NCBI GenBank assembly: GCA_001414345.1
Contig: LLCB01000025.1
Span: forward strand, 274,455-338,454
Origin: Hymenoscyphus infarciens
Taxonomy: Eukaryota; Ascomycota; Leotiomycetes; Helotiales; Helotiaceae
DNA: 64,000 bases
Direction: 5' to 3'
The notes beneath the pieces were generated by a model. That model was not told the origin of the DNA and searched no databases. It saw nothing but the letters and a program-made list of their open reading frames with translations. Position numbers and translations under genes: made by a program. Shown one piece after another: positions 11,833 to 24,834 of this stretch (its first letter is position 1; each line of letters opens with the position of its first letter).

Positions 11833-12564
11833 GAAAGAAAGGAGGGATTTATGGATGGAATCAACTTCTTGTCAGCGAATGGTTGGAGGGCTTCATCCCC
11901 TCTTGGAGAAAACACACCGTTTTGGGCGTTTATGGATTGAGCTGGAACTACATAAAGAAGACTTTACTTGAGTGGTTTGCAAACTAGACTTCCCGATTGG
12001 GTCCAGCGGCGTGGTAGCAGTAGCAAGCAGAGGGGGTGAATCATGTGATCGAATCAAGCTTTCCAAGGTTCCTTGGCATGATGAAACTATCTTGGCAACC
12101 ATTCTTAGGCCAAGTTTCAGGCATTAGGTTCCACCTTGAAAATATCAACAACAAACTCGCCCTACCCGAGATCTCACGACATTCCATTTACGGAGAAGAG
12201 GATTCACAACTCCATCAAACTCCTTTCCCAGCATCAACGGTGCTGCACAAACATGTCTGATTCTGCCCTGATTCTTTTAACGCCTAGGCCTGTTATCTGC
12301 CCCACTTTCTGCAGCCGTTGGTACCGGCGCAGCCAATGGGGATCACGGGAACCACCAGCATGGAAGATGTGACGCGTAACTCCTCACACCAACATCTACG
12401 TAAGGTTGGGGGACTTTTCCCTTTTGAGCAAGGCGCGCTTGCTTGCGGAGATCAGAATCTGTTGGTGTTTTGCTTTCTCGCTCTCTCTGATATACTCCGT
12501 ATATCCTGTTTTCCCCCTCTTTCTCTTCTTCAAAGATTCAATCAACACCATCAAATCTATCACC
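11833..12564. other. Intergenic, promoter of the small secreted protein gene
   Basis: No gene supported. The last 100 bases are strongly pyrimidine-rich (TTTTCCCCCTCTTTCTCTT and CATCAAATC) leading into CACCATG, a common fungal leader pattern. An in-frame open extension to 12406 exists but lacks a signal peptide, so it was not used as the start. Confidence 0.45.
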
Positions 12565-13125
12565 ATGTTCTTCTCTTCTCAAACCCCGGCAGTAGCTCTG
12601 CTCGTCCTCACCGGAATCGCTTCCGCCGCAAGACCACAACAACAAGCAACTCTTCACCATCTAGGATCGCCCCAATCTTCATCTCAGACTCCCATCAAGC
12701 AACCAAAACCATGGAAGCTCACCTCAAAACCCGGGAAACTCACCCTCTTCCCAGACAGCACCAAAAAACCCGCCGCCCACGCCCAAAGACCAACATGCAA
12801 TACCAAAGCCTTCCCCTCTTCTCCCCTCAGTCTAGAAATAGAAACTTGTTTATCAGGAAACTATTATCTCTACTACAACCTACTTATCGACGAGTATGCT
12901 GTTTGTAAAGATGGCTCCTTGCCCCTTTTGATGTACTATAATCGAAGCGGATGTGTCGGACTTCCTTCTTTTACTACGGCGGGCATGGATTTGGATGAGG
13001 TGGAGGGGACTTGTATGGCTAAGAATCCGAGCAAGTATTGGAGTTTGATTTTCAGGTGTGGTGAGGGGATGGAGGTTAAGGAGGGGGGTGAGAAGTATGT
13101 TGATGCTGTTCCCCCCACCGCGTGA
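12565..13125 (+). CDS. Small secreted six-cysteine protein (candidate effector)
   Basis: 186 aa, single exon. The start chosen has a CACC-ATG context and gives a clear signal peptide (VALLVLTGIASAA, cleavage near residue 22). The mature part has a basic Pro/Lys/Ser-rich linker (about 30-75) followed by a compact domain with six cysteines at 78, 95, 114, 130, 150 and 165, enough for three disulfides. No known domain is recognised. Size, secretion signal and cysteine pattern are those of apoplastic effector-like or surface proteins, but nothing in the sequence shows a target. The gene sits beside the start of the repeat-rich region, a common setting for such genes. Confidence 0.7.
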   Translation: MFFSSQTPAVALLVLTGIASAARPQQQATLHHLGSPQSSSQTPIKQPKPWKLTSKPGKLTLFPDSTKKPAAHAQRPTCNTKAFPSSPLSLEIETCLSGNYYLYYNLLIDEYAVCKDGSLPLLMYYNRSGCVGLPSFTTAGMDLDEVEGTCMAKNPSKYWSLIFRCGEGMEVKEGGEKYVDAVPPTA

Positions 13126-14084
13126 GGGTTTCTTGTTTGATTGCGGTTCTCGTGAAGATTACCGGGACGACGGGACGGGGAAGAGGTTAAGTCTGGAGCG
13201 ATTGAAGCAATACGCTTTTCTCCATCTCAGCAAGTCCTCTGGCAACCAACAGTACAGTAACGACACAGCAACGACGTTCAAATTGCCCTGCCAAGTCCCA
13301 ACCGACCGACCGCCCGAAATCATCACGCAACTCCACCAGCGAAATAACTCCTCACCAACAATCTCTCCACCACATGTACACATACGCGCCACCAAGGCAC
13401 CACGCAAGCGACGGAGAATTGATTACGACAAAGTATATTTCTCACGATCCATGACCGGCATTCCAGAGTGCCAAGCAGCATAGGGCTGACGAGGAATCTG
13501 GCATATTCTCGGCATTATGGGGGGAAGTGGAAGGGATCAGGTGAAACTTGACACTCCACGTTGGGGTTTTACCAATGTCTAACCATTGTTGTCATCTGAT
13601 GCTTGCGTCGAACTTGGGATCGGATGGGTGGTGGATGACGGCGACCCCGAGGGCTCGGAGACGCGAATTTTTGGAAGAGCGGGGGGTTTGATTGTTAGAT
13701 TGTTGTGGTGTTGTATAAATGTTTGTATTGTATTGTAACACGAGGGGAGTAGCTCGATCGGAAGAGAAGGAATGGTTCGATAGCGCACCCTCTGTTCAGT
13801 CGAAAAATGTATTCCAATTCATAGAAACGAAATACCCATCATAAAGCTCACCATGTTATTCCGTGTCCTTGCGTATTGGAAAAAAGCCACCTGCACATGC
13901 GCTCCGAAAGAAATCCCCCAACAATCTTACCTGAAGAGTTTACACCATCACTATCGAGCCCCTTGGAAAAAAGCAGAACACTCCCATCATCACGATACGG
14001 TCCACCTAATCAAGAAGCTCAAACTTGTTAACGATGAGACAGACACAGTATGTGAGTTAAGTCGTAAAATTGAATAAGCAGTTG
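13126..14084. other. Intergenic, no gene supported
   Basis: Open frames at 13058-13483 (plus) and 13853-14077 (plus) have no motif. The second has CACCATG at its start but a biased, His/Lys-rich product and leads straight into repeats. I would not annotate either. Confidence 0.4.
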
Positions 14085-14400
14085 TTTCGCGAATAACCCA
14101 ACACCACGATTTCACGAGCAAGCTGTCGTTTTGCAAGTAAGCTAGCTGTCTTTGCGGATAATCTACCGTCTAGCGAGTAATCAACCATTCTGCGAGTAAG
14201 CCATCAATTACATTGCAAGTAAACATTTTTTCTCCGTAAAATACTACTTTGCAAGTAAGCTACTCTTTGGCGCGAGAGAGAGCGCCAAAAAAAAAAATAT
14301 ACTTTTGGAGAGTAAGCTATCACGTCACGGGTAAGCTGTTACTATCCAGGTAAGCTACCACCATGGCTTTCTGGATAAGGCTGTCACTATGCAGGTTAGC
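14085..14400. repeat. Degenerate short tandem repeats with a GCAAGTAAGCTA core
   Basis: About a dozen imperfect units at irregular 20-35 bp spacing share a core like TTGCGAGTAAGCTATC. Examples are near 14134 (TTGCAAGTAAGCTAGC), 14252 (TTGCAAGTAAGCTACT), 14309 (AGAGTAAGCTATCAC) and 14349 (CAGGTAAGCTACCACC). They lie just outside the left end of the transposon island. Function unknown; they could be a decayed minisatellite or sub-terminal repeats of an older element. Confidence 0.6.
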
Positions 14401-14602
14401 TGTCACCACTTATGTTCTATGCAGTGGTGCAAGTCATTTTGAATTCTTCAGCCTCGACTATTTCCAGGTACCCTACAAATAGTTTGAATTTTGTTCCAAG
14501 ATATCTCTACAAGATATTTTTACAAGACCTTCTCACAAGATAGTACACTCAGTACAATTAGTAGGTCACCTACTAGGGCGTCCCGTACATACCAAAAGTC
14601 GG

Positions 14603-14775
14603 AAACGACGACTAAATCGCAAATCGTAAATCATAAATTGTAAATCGTAAATTATAAAGCTTAGATTTCTAAGTATATAGCCTTTTAGAGCTAAATTGTA
14701 AATCGTAAATTGTAAATTAATAAACGTAGATTTTTTAAAAGCTAAATTGTAAATTATAAATCGTAAATTGTAAAA
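14603..14775 (+). repeat. E1 left terminal inverted repeat with 7-mer array
   Basis: AAAGTCGG followed by ACTAAATCGCAAATCG and variants of GTAAATC, then GCTTAGATTT, an AGTATATAGCC block and further 7-mers. It pairs with the inverse at 24690-24834 and with 31480-31638 of E2. Confidence 0.75.
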
Positions 14776-16433
14776 GTTATATAATTAATAAATAATTATA
14801 AAAGATATTAAATATTAAATTAAAATATATTAGAGTAAGAGATATATATAGATAATATAAAAAGACTATATAAATTAACTTTCATTATTATAATAAGTTC
14901 CTAAATTATATCTTAAAACTAGGCCTTTTTTAAACTAATTACTCTAGATTACTTAATATTAAAGTAATTAGCTTACTTTAAAAGCTTAAATAATCTTGAT
15001 TTAAGATTATTTAAGTACTTTTAGCTACTTTTCTTAATTATATACTAATTTCCTAATTAGAGTTAGCACTATTTATTTTATAAGCTAAAAAGTATACTTA
15101 CTCTATATACTAACTCTCTTATATTACTTCTTTCTTTAAATACTATATACTACTTCTTATTATTCCTTCTTTTAAAAGTACTATTCTACTACTATATATA
15201 CTCTCTCTCTTCTCTTAAATTTAAGTACTAATAATAATAGAAGAAGGAAGAGAATAAGCTCTAGTAGTAGCTCTAGATATCTATTAAAGTATAATATCCT
15301 TAGTAGTAGAACCTCTTAAGATAAATCGAATTAGTTACTCCTTCTTTTAAATACTACTCTATATTATTTCTTTTTTTAAAAGTATTATTCTACTATTATA
15401 TATACTCTCTCTTCTCTCTTAAATTCGAGTATTAACGATAATAGAAGAAAGAAGAGAATAAGCTCTAGTAGTAGCTCTAAGTATCTATTAAAGTATAATA
15501 TTCTTAGTAGTAGTATTATAGTATAATAATCTTAGAATTTTAAGTATAGTAGAAAGTATAAAAGAAGTGATTTTAAGCATATAATAAGAGCTTAAATATA
15601 CTACGTTAGTTTATCGATTTAGAGCTATATAAGGTGTTTATAAAAGAGTTATACTAAAAGGAAGTCCTTACTTAAAAGATATATAATATTCTTAAAAGTA
15701 AGTATAATATTAACGTCTCTAATACTACTTTTAAGCTCTAAATTAATATAGAGTAGAACCTTCGCTAGTATAAGAAAAGTAAGACTACTTCTACCTTATA
15801 TATATAAGTAGTATATCTCTTTAAAGATATAGAATTATCTAATTCGAGTATAGTATATATATTAAATTATAAAGACTTTATAATTAAACCTTAAAAGCTT
15901 TAAAAGTTACGATTTAAGATAAGCTTTTAATATTAAAGGTTTCTTATATAAAAAGAGTATAAAGAGCTAGAAGCTATCTTTTAGTATAAGATCTACGAAT
16001 ATAGCTACTTTAGTATTATAAGAAGCTTTAGCCTTAGGTTCCTTTATATATATCTTAATACTTATAGTATTAATAGAGATAGAGATAAAAGATAAGACTA
16101 GAATAAGATTTAAAAGATACTATTAAAAGTCAATAAGAAAAGGTATAATTATAGGTTATAAGAGATTAAGAATACTTATAGTAAATATGTTATATTAAGG
16201 CTTAATTTTATATAAAGTATTAATAGATATTATATATTAAGGTTTATTAGTATTAAGATATATATTAATATTAATACCTATACTTGATTTCTTCTTTAAA
16301 GTTATTATAGTATCTTAAATAATATAGTAGTATCTACTTTATAGTAATATAACAATACTATAAGTAGCCTTAGAAAGATACTATACTATATATAATTAGA
16401 TCGAGGATTAGAATCTCTAATAGTAGTAGATAC

Positions 16434-17202
16434 TAGTATAGTCGATAGTATTATTATAATAAAATACTATAGTATTTTAGATTAATATATTATTATAATA
16501 TCCTAGTAGTATATATCTAAATACGCTATAATATAATCGTAATATCGTGATATTATATAGTATATCTTTTAATAACTTATAAGCGCTAAAACTCACTTTT
16601 TCTCAAAATAAGACTATTTACACTTTTTCTATATACTCTTTTATCACTTACTTATTAGACTAAAAAAGTTTTTATTCATCGATTTAGTTAATATTTACCT
16701 ATAATTAAAGAGTAAAACTTAGTAGAATTTAATATACTAGTTTATTATATTCTAGCTAGTAATCTAACGTTATCGTTAAATTAGTACTTAGTATTAAGAG
16801 ATTTCTAGACATGTTTTTATCTCGTATAGGCTACCTTTTTAACTTTATAATATTTAGGTTAATTTAAGAGCTATTTATATAATTCTTTTTTTAAAATACT
16901 CTATTTAAATAGATCTATAATTCTAGCTATTCAACTATATATTTTTTATATTATACGTTATACTATATAAAGCTAAAATAAAAGGCTAAAAAGAAGTAGA
17001 ATAAAATATAAGATAAAAAGCTTAAATATTATAGCTTAGTAATACTACGATATTATTATAATATTAATTAAAATACTAATAATATAAAGGATAATATTAT
17101 TAGATATTATAGTATTTAAATAGTATAAATAGTATATATTAAAGTAGGTTTCTAATAATATATCGTAGTAGTATAATATTCTAAATACTATCGACTATAC
17201 TA
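16434..17202. mobile_element. hAT-like MITE, copy 1, with 8-bp target duplication GTAGATAC
   Basis: 769 bp. Terminal inverted repeats TAGTATAGTCGATAGTATT at the left and its inverse at the right. It is flanked by GTAGATAC at 16426-16433 and 17203-17210. Comparison with E2 (26565-26600), where the site is unoccupied, confirms the boundaries. An 8-bp duplication and a TA-starting terminus fit the hAT superfamily. No coding capacity seen. It lies inside the former transposase gene of E1, next to the DRGSE-like motif. Confidence 0.85.
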
Positions 17203-17524
17203 GTAGATACTTACTATATACTTTATTAATAATAAGCTATAGAAAGTAGTAAAGAGCTATACTAATTTTTAAACTTCTATTAGTTTAGTACTTCTAAAGC
17301 TAACTAATATATTAAGGCTTAGTAAGAATAGCTTATAAAAGAGTTCTTAAATAAGTAGAAGATATACTTTTAAAGTATTTATAAAAAGAGGTTATTTTCT
17401 AAAAAGAGCCTCTCTAATATAATTACTATATTATATATATATATTCTAATTATCTAGAAAGAGCTTTAAACATTTATATATATATAGAATTACTATTATA
17501 TTTATACTAATACTAATTAAGAGT

Positions 17525-20500
17525 GATAAAATAATTTTTATATAAAAACTTTTTCAGAATTAATAAAGTAACTCTAAAAGCCTTAAAATACGTTTAAATA
17601 ACTATTAGATAGTCTAGAAAGAGACTAAAGTACTCTATAATTATACTGAATAATTATAGTAGTAGTAGTAGTAGAAAAAAGAGAGGCTTATAAAGAGCCT
17701 CTATTCCTCTCTCTAGAGTACTAGTAACTAACAAAGATAGTATAATAAACTAAGAAGAGTAGAGTATAAGAGAATAGAAGAGAGTATTAGACTACGTAGA
17801 TATAATAAAGAAGAGCTTAATCTAAATAATACTTAACTTAGTAATAGAAGAGAAGAGTATTAAAGTAATTATTAAAGTAATAAGAAAAGTACTTAAGTAT
17901 AAGAGAACTAGGAAGAGAGGGGATAATATAATTATATATAGAATCCTATAAGAGAAGCTTGCTATTATAGTTAAGAGAATAGAAGGAATAAAGGAGTATA
18001 GTCTAACGTAGGTAGAGAGAGCTAGAACTAGAGAACTATAGAGAGAGGTAGTAACTATATTATAAAGGGAATATATAGTACTAGCTAAATATACTAGAGA
18101 GATTATAGTCTAAGTAATAGAGATAAATAAAGAGAAGGATAAGCTATTACTAAAGGAGGTAATTAGAACTATAAATATAGATAGATATAGAGTAGAAGTA
18201 ATAGTAGCTTAAAAGCTCTAAAGTAGAGATATTATTATAAGATTTAAAAAAGAGAAGTAGATAAGATATATATAAGATAATAGCTAAATAAAGAAGGTAT
18301 TTAAATAAAGAATAGTAGTAGTAGTAAGAATACTAGTAGTACTTATAAAAAGAGCTCTAATAAATATACTTAAGAATAAAATAGAGAGTATACTATAAAG
18401 TATCTCTTAAGCCTTTAGTATAAGGATACTAAAGATTATATAATAAGGAAATAGATATAGAGAGTATTAGAGATAAAAGAGACTAGTTTAAAGGAACTAT
18501 ATTCTTAAAATAGTAATAATAGAGGAAGTAAAAAGGCTATATATAAGAGGAATACTATAAGAGGTATAATACTTCTTATATAAAAGATACGTCTTAAAGA
18601 TAATAGTATAGAAGTACTATAAGTACTAAAAGTAGAGGTATATAGTATACTTCTATAAATAAGATAAGAGATATATCTAGTATATATATAAGAGATATAA
18701 AGAAAGTAAGAAAGAGTACTCTAGTAAGAAGAACCTAAAAGAATACCTAGTAAAGTATAAGAATTATAAAAGAAGATATCTAGTATTTATAAAAGAGTAT
18801 TATATAAGAGAGTAATATTATAGATAGGAAAGAGAATAATATCTTAATAGAATAACTACGTTTATAAACCTATAAAGACCTTTAAAGAAGAGTAAAGTAA
18901 AGACACTTTACCTATTTACCTTTAGCTAGAAAGAGGGTATAATAGCACGCTATTCTGAATTGTTAGTATTCGTGAAACTGCCGATACCTCTACGACTGCC
19001 GATACTCCTACGACTTATAAGATAGAAGGGGCCGAAGAGAGTAAGGATCAGATGTTATATATTTCGCTTCAAAGTCTTATATGTTTAGCTTCAAAGCCCT
19101 TGTTATTTTAGTAGCTATATTAGAAAGGACTCGGATATTATTCTTATTAGGACTTAGTAGTCTCCGACCTCTTATATATAGATGTTTATACTCGGTATAG
19201 AAGCAGGATAGTTTTTCCTTTTCTTCCGTATCAGAGCCTAGTATCTACTCACGTTATTCAGTCTCGAACGCACTCCTATATGCCTCTTCTCCTATAGTGT
19301 GTATTTCGTGCCGTTATAGAGAGCTTATAAAGCTTAAAGAAGAGGTAGAAATAGAGATCTATACTAAGAAGGCTAACAAATATAAATAAAGTAGAATATA
19401 TAAATAGTAGTAACTTAACCTAGTTCTTAAAGAGGCTAAGAAGCTCTCTTAGTATAATAAGAGATCTAAATAGAGAAGAAATAGAAGTAACCTAAACCCT
19501 ACTTATAAGACTACTATAAGTATAATAGTACTATACTAGAATATAAGGAAGATACTAGAAGCTCTTAATATAGCTCTAAATTATAAAGAGGAATATAATA
19601 TATTAGTAATCTAAGAACTAGTATAGAATAGTATAAGAGACTCTCCTAGCTACTTCTTAAGCTTAAGATATAATATAATCTAGTTAGATAAGATAATAGT
19701 ACTCTTTATATATAAAAGATACTTAAAAATAAGCTAGACGTATACTATAAATAAGAACTAAGTAAGTATAATAATAAGAAAGAGAGTAGATAAGATAATA
19801 GTCTATTTAGTCTATAACCTATAAATAGAGTAGATACTAATTAAAGATATACTCTAATAAGTAAGACTAAGAAGAGTATTTATAATAAATAACCTAAATA
19901 CTTACTACCTCTTATAAGATATATATAAGAGATATAATAAGAACGTAGACCTCGTCTTTAAACTTACTATACTAGAAGTACTAAAAAGAGACATACTTTA
20001 TAGTAAAGCTATATAGAGAAGAAAGGGCTTCTATAACTCTATAATTAACCTTACCTTCTCTACTAAGAACGTAGCGACCTAGTAAAAGTCTCTAAACTTA
20101 CTAGGATTAAACTATATAGCTTAACTCTTTATAATAAAAGTAAGAGGAAGAGGAAAGGTATTATAAGTATCTAGATTTAGCTAAAGACTAATAGATAAGA
20201 TTCTAGTTAAAGTAGAAGCCTCTTACTTAGAAACACTTATAATCTAAAATATATAAGAACTTAAGAAAGTAGTATAAAGACTTATAGAAGACTTTTAAAA
20301 ATAGTAAAGGCTTTAATACTACTCTAAAAGCTAGATAAAAGAAGAGTATAGCCTTAGTAGAATATAGAGGTTAAAAAAGCGTTAAAGAAAATAAGAAGAT
20401 ATAAAAGGACCTAGAAGAAGTACTAAATAAGAAGCTTAAGATAGTAGCTTAATAATACTCTTTAAGAACTCTAAATAGTAAGTAGAAAAGCAAAGATAAA

Positions 20501-21050
20501 GAGCTAAAGAGAGATACTAGTAAAGGTAGTAAAGAATAAAAGAAAACTCTAAATACTTAAGAAGTAGACACGTCTTAAAGGATATATAAGACTAGAAGTA
20601 CTAGTACTACTAATACTTACGTTACTTAATAAAATAAAAGACAAGACCTACTAAAAGAAAGTCTATATTCTTATAAAAAAGTTCTTCTTAGAGTTAATAG
20701 CTAACTACTTAAGCGTTTCTAATAAAGACTAGAATATTAAGAGCTTCTCTAGAAAGTACTTAGTAAGCTAACATATAACTAAGAAGTATATTAAAATAGC
20801 TATAAGATTAGTATTATAAAAAGTGCTAAGATTTAATATACTAGTAAATAGCTTCTTAAAAGCTTATAATAAACTACTTTATAAAGTACTTACTATAATA
20901 GTAGAAGTAAGCTTTTACTTATAACACTTTCTATTCTACTTCTACTATTTAAAGGTAGTAGTACTAAGAAAACTAAGTAAAATAATTAAGGAGTAGAGTA
21001 AGATAGAGGCCTACTAGCTAATAGTACTACTCTTAACTATAAGTATAGTA
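17525..21050 (+). mobile_element. Tad-type LINE retrotransposon fragment nested in E1, 3' part missing
   Basis: Reading TAA/TAG as former Gln/Trp shows LINE proteins. A gag-like ORF1 runs at about 17700-18880 (VAQKLQSRDIIIRFKKEKQ-like stretch near 18200). An APE-type endonuclease of ORF2 lies at about 19490-20130, with NIRKILEALN, an LVIQE motif, an INNLNTYYLL block where GDFN..HPLW is expected, DLVF and INLTFST. The start of the reverse transcriptase is at about 20640-21040, with a VVVLRK...KEQSK..AY..I.LL block. It stops there: the catalytic YADD part is absent and E1 sequence resumes. The 938 bp of E2 at 26894-27831 is missing from E1 at this point, so the insertion was accompanied or followed by deletion. 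Confidence 0.7.
18940..19330. other. GC-richer patch inside the LINE fragment
   Basis: This stretch keeps CpA, TpG and CpG that are lost around it. It includes two copies of ACTGCCGATAC.(T)CCTACG-like 18-mers at about 18979-19013. It lies between the ORF1-like and endonuclease-like parts, where a LINE would have its inter-ORF region. Either it was spared by RIP or it is a later arrival. Confidence 0.5.
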
Positions 21051-24000
21051 GTCTATAATTATAATTACTTACTAGCTAGAGTAAATAGAACGTTAATAGA
21101 GAGTAATATAACGAAGGAAGTATATATTACTATCTATAAAAGATATAGAGGATTAGTTAGTAGCGTCGCTTTTATTATCTATAATTAATAAGTAAATAGA
21201 TATACTAAACTAAGAATAAATCTATACTAAATATAAGCTAAGCTCTAAGCTTAAAATTTATATATTTTAAGTATAAAAAAAGGCTTAATATAACTTTAGA
21301 AAGAAATAGATATATTTATTAACTTTTAATTAAAATTAGAAGTAATTTATATAAGGTTATAAGTATAGTTATAAGTGTATAATTCTCTAAGTACCTAGGA
21401 AGGGATTTTAGTAGAGTAAATCTACTAACTACGACTATTAGTACTAAGTCTAATTTATAAATTACTTACTACTATTAATAAAAGTTAGTAATCTTAGACT
21501 TTTAAATCTTTAAAAAATCGTAATATTATAAGTTCTACGTCTATTAAGTTCTAGTTAGCTTTATAGATATAAATAATATTATTTTATATTTAAATTAAAA
21601 GTAAAAGAATTAATTTAGAATATTATGTTTTTAGACTATTTTAAGTATATAGATTACTAACTTTTATTAGTAGTAGTAAATAATTTATAAATTAGGCTTA
21701 GCGTTAATTACTTACTTTTAAAACCTTCTTAGTCTCTAGAAGAGGTTTTCGAGCTAGTCTTTAAGTAGTTGCTTAGATTAGAATATTCTTTAATCTAGTC
21801 TTACTTATATCTACTTCTATAAATACTTATAAAATAGTAAATAAAGTTCTAGTTTTTATAGAGGATAATATATTATATAACTAGTAATTATTTAATATAT
21901 ACTAGAATAGTATATTAAGATCTTATAAATAGTACTAAAAGTAAGAAGCGAGATATAAGAGGTTATATAGTTTAAGTAGAATAGTCTTTTAATTTTTCTA
22001 CTTTTATTCTATTACTTTTACTTATACTTTTAAAAGCTTTATATTTACTACTCTATAATACTAAAAATATACTAAGATGTTTTAATATTAGTCTTCTAAA
22101 TGCTTAGAAGTCTAAGCTTCTTATTCTAAGAGTTTAAAGCTTAAAATATACTCTTATTACTTTCTAGTAAACTTAGTAAGTACTTTAGAAAATCACATAT
22201 TTACGTTTTCTTAGAAGCTCTCTAATAATAAGATTAAGAACTATTTATTAAAAGTAAAGGACTACTTTATAAAAGCTATAATATAAAGCTTTAATAGCTA
22301 GAAGAAGAAATAATAGTTAATTATAAAGTTTAAGAGGAAGTAAGAGACTATTATAAAACGTTCTACTATTAACTACTTTACTCTTATTATTAAGTAAAAG
22401 AAGGATAAATTAGCTATAGCTAGAGAATAAGCTATTTAAGAGGAAAAGACTAAAGCTAGATAATTCTTTTTTATAAAAGCTCTTAGTAAGACTAAAATAA
22501 TTAAAGTAAAAGTATATAAGAAGGGATTTATTCTTAATAAGAAAAAGACTAAAAGTAAGTAGTACTTTTAAATTTAGTATATACTACTAATTAGTATAGG
22601 CTTCTTAGCTTCTTCTCCTCTAACTTATAAGGTACTAAAGCTTATCTCTATTACTAAAATCTATATTTAAGTAGCTCTATATATCTATATATATATAATA
22701 AGTACTAAGGACTTCTCTACTACTAAGAGTATCTTTATAATTATATATACTTTTATAGTATAATATAGTAAGATAGTTAGAGTATAAATTAATAATAACT
22801 TTCTATTTTAGATACTTTATTTACCTACTAGTAATCTTAAAGATCTATTTAACTTTAAATTAATACTCTAGAATATATAAGCTAAAAGGTTTACTATTAA
22901 GCTCTTAGAGAATATCTACTATATAATCTCTACTTATAGTAGATAGGATCTTATTAATATACTACTTCTTACTAATAAGATAGAAGACGTCTTTCTAGCT
23001 ATAAACGTTATTATTAGAAAGAGGAAAGCTAAGTAATTAAGTACTATAGATTATAAGAAAGTAGATAATATATAAGCTCTTATATAATACTTTAATTTAC
23101 TAAAAAGTCTTATTAATAAAAAGTACTATAAAGTATATATAGTATTTAATAGCTATACTAATAACGAGCTCTAATCTTCTAAAAAGAGGTAATCTATTAC
23201 GCTTTTATAGAATACTTAAAAGCTACTAATTCCGCTTTAACTCTTAGTATTTATTAAGGTATTTAATAATAAGTCTATTATACTTAAAGATAACGCTTAG
23301 AATAAAGAAGGAGATACTAGGCCTATACTATTACTAGAGGATAGTACTAGTACTAGAGTAAGTGTAATATTAGTAGACGATTTAGAATTAGATAATCTTC
23401 TAGAGATATTAGCAATTATTACTATATACTTAAGAGACTACTTTATAATTATTATTACTTATTTAGAAGAGGAGAATAATAGAGATAATAATTCTAGAGA
23501 TAGTTCTAAGAGTAATATAAGAAGTAAGAATATAGATATAGATATAAATATAGAGGAGAATATTAATAGTAAAGGAATATTAACCCTAGGCTTATACTTA
23601 CTATTATCTCTTATAAGAGATAAGAAGAAGAAGAAGGAGAGCTTAATAGTATCTACTAAGTTAAATATACTAGAGAGAGTAAATAAGGTAGTATAATAAT
23701 AGATGGATATAGATAAGTAAATTATAAGAGATCTTAATACTTAATTATATATAGATATTAATACTACTATTATTAAAAATAGGCTTGAATTAATTAATAA
23801 AGAAGAGTAATTAAAACTTAATTAAGAGCTTAATAAGAGAGTCTCTAATTCGTCTTTATCTACTTCTCTTATACCTATAAATATACTAGTAAGTAAAATA
23901 ATATCTACTACTATAATCGCTTTTATAAATAGTCTTAATTTAAAGAGAAAAAGAGGAGATACTCTTTCTTAAATAACTCTTATTAATTAACTCTCTTATA

Positions 24001-24689
24001 CTACTAAAAAGGTTAGAATTATATATAATAAGTATAATAAGAAGAGAGATAAGAAGTAAGAGTATATAGTAGTAGATACTTTAGATATAGATACTAGGAA
24101 GATTATCTATAATACTTTAATTTTATTACTACTTTTTAGTTACTTTTTACTAATTTTACTCTTCTTTTACTCTCTTTACTAAAGTACTTAAATAATTATA
24201 ATTTAAAATTATTTAAGTACTTTAAGTACTACTTTATTAATTATATACTAATTATCTAATTAGGCTTAGCGTCTCTTACTCTTAGGTTAAATTATATCTA
24301 TACTTATAGTATTAAAAGTCTTAATTATCTCCTTTCCTCTTTTATTTATTAGGTATTTATATAATATTATTATTTATACTAAGTATATATATTACTTTTA
24401 ATAATTTATAATATTTTAGATAGTAGATTTAAAGTTATATTATACTTATATTTAGTATAGTATTAGATAGTGTATATTAATAGAAAGTAAGTATTAAGCG
24501 ATTATAATATATATATATTTAATAGATATATATATACTATATTACCTTCTACTTTCTACTCTTACTTATATTTAAATTTTACGATTTAAGCCTTATAATT
24601 TAAGTATTATAAATTATAAATACCCTTACTTTAAGCTTTAAGATTACTGATTTAAGTATTTCGATTTACGTTTAAATAGCTTCTAAAAA

Positions 24690-24834
24690 ATCTATGTTTA
24701 TTGATTTACGATTTGCGATTTACGATTTAGCTCTAAAAGGCTATATACTTAAAAATCTAAGCTTTACGATTTACGATTTGCGATTTACGATTTACGATTT
24801 GCGATTTGCGATTTAGTCGATTCCGACTTTTAGT
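24690..24834 (-). repeat. E1 right terminal inverted repeat
   Basis: GATTTACGATTTGCGATTT arrays ending in GATTCCGACTTTTAG; reverse complement of the left end including the GGCTATATACTTAAAAATC block. Confidence 0.75.

Noticed and set aside
11346..11915. Antisense 189-codon frame over the methyltransferase
   Set aside because: Shadow of a well-supported gene; no motif of its own.
12406..12564. Longer N-terminus for the secreted protein
   Set aside because: The upstream extension lacks a signal peptide and passes through a pyrimidine-rich leader; the CACCATG at 12565 is the better start.
13058..13483. 141-codon plus-strand frame after the secreted protein
   Set aside because: Starts inside the preceding gene in another frame, composition is low-complexity and no family trait is seen.
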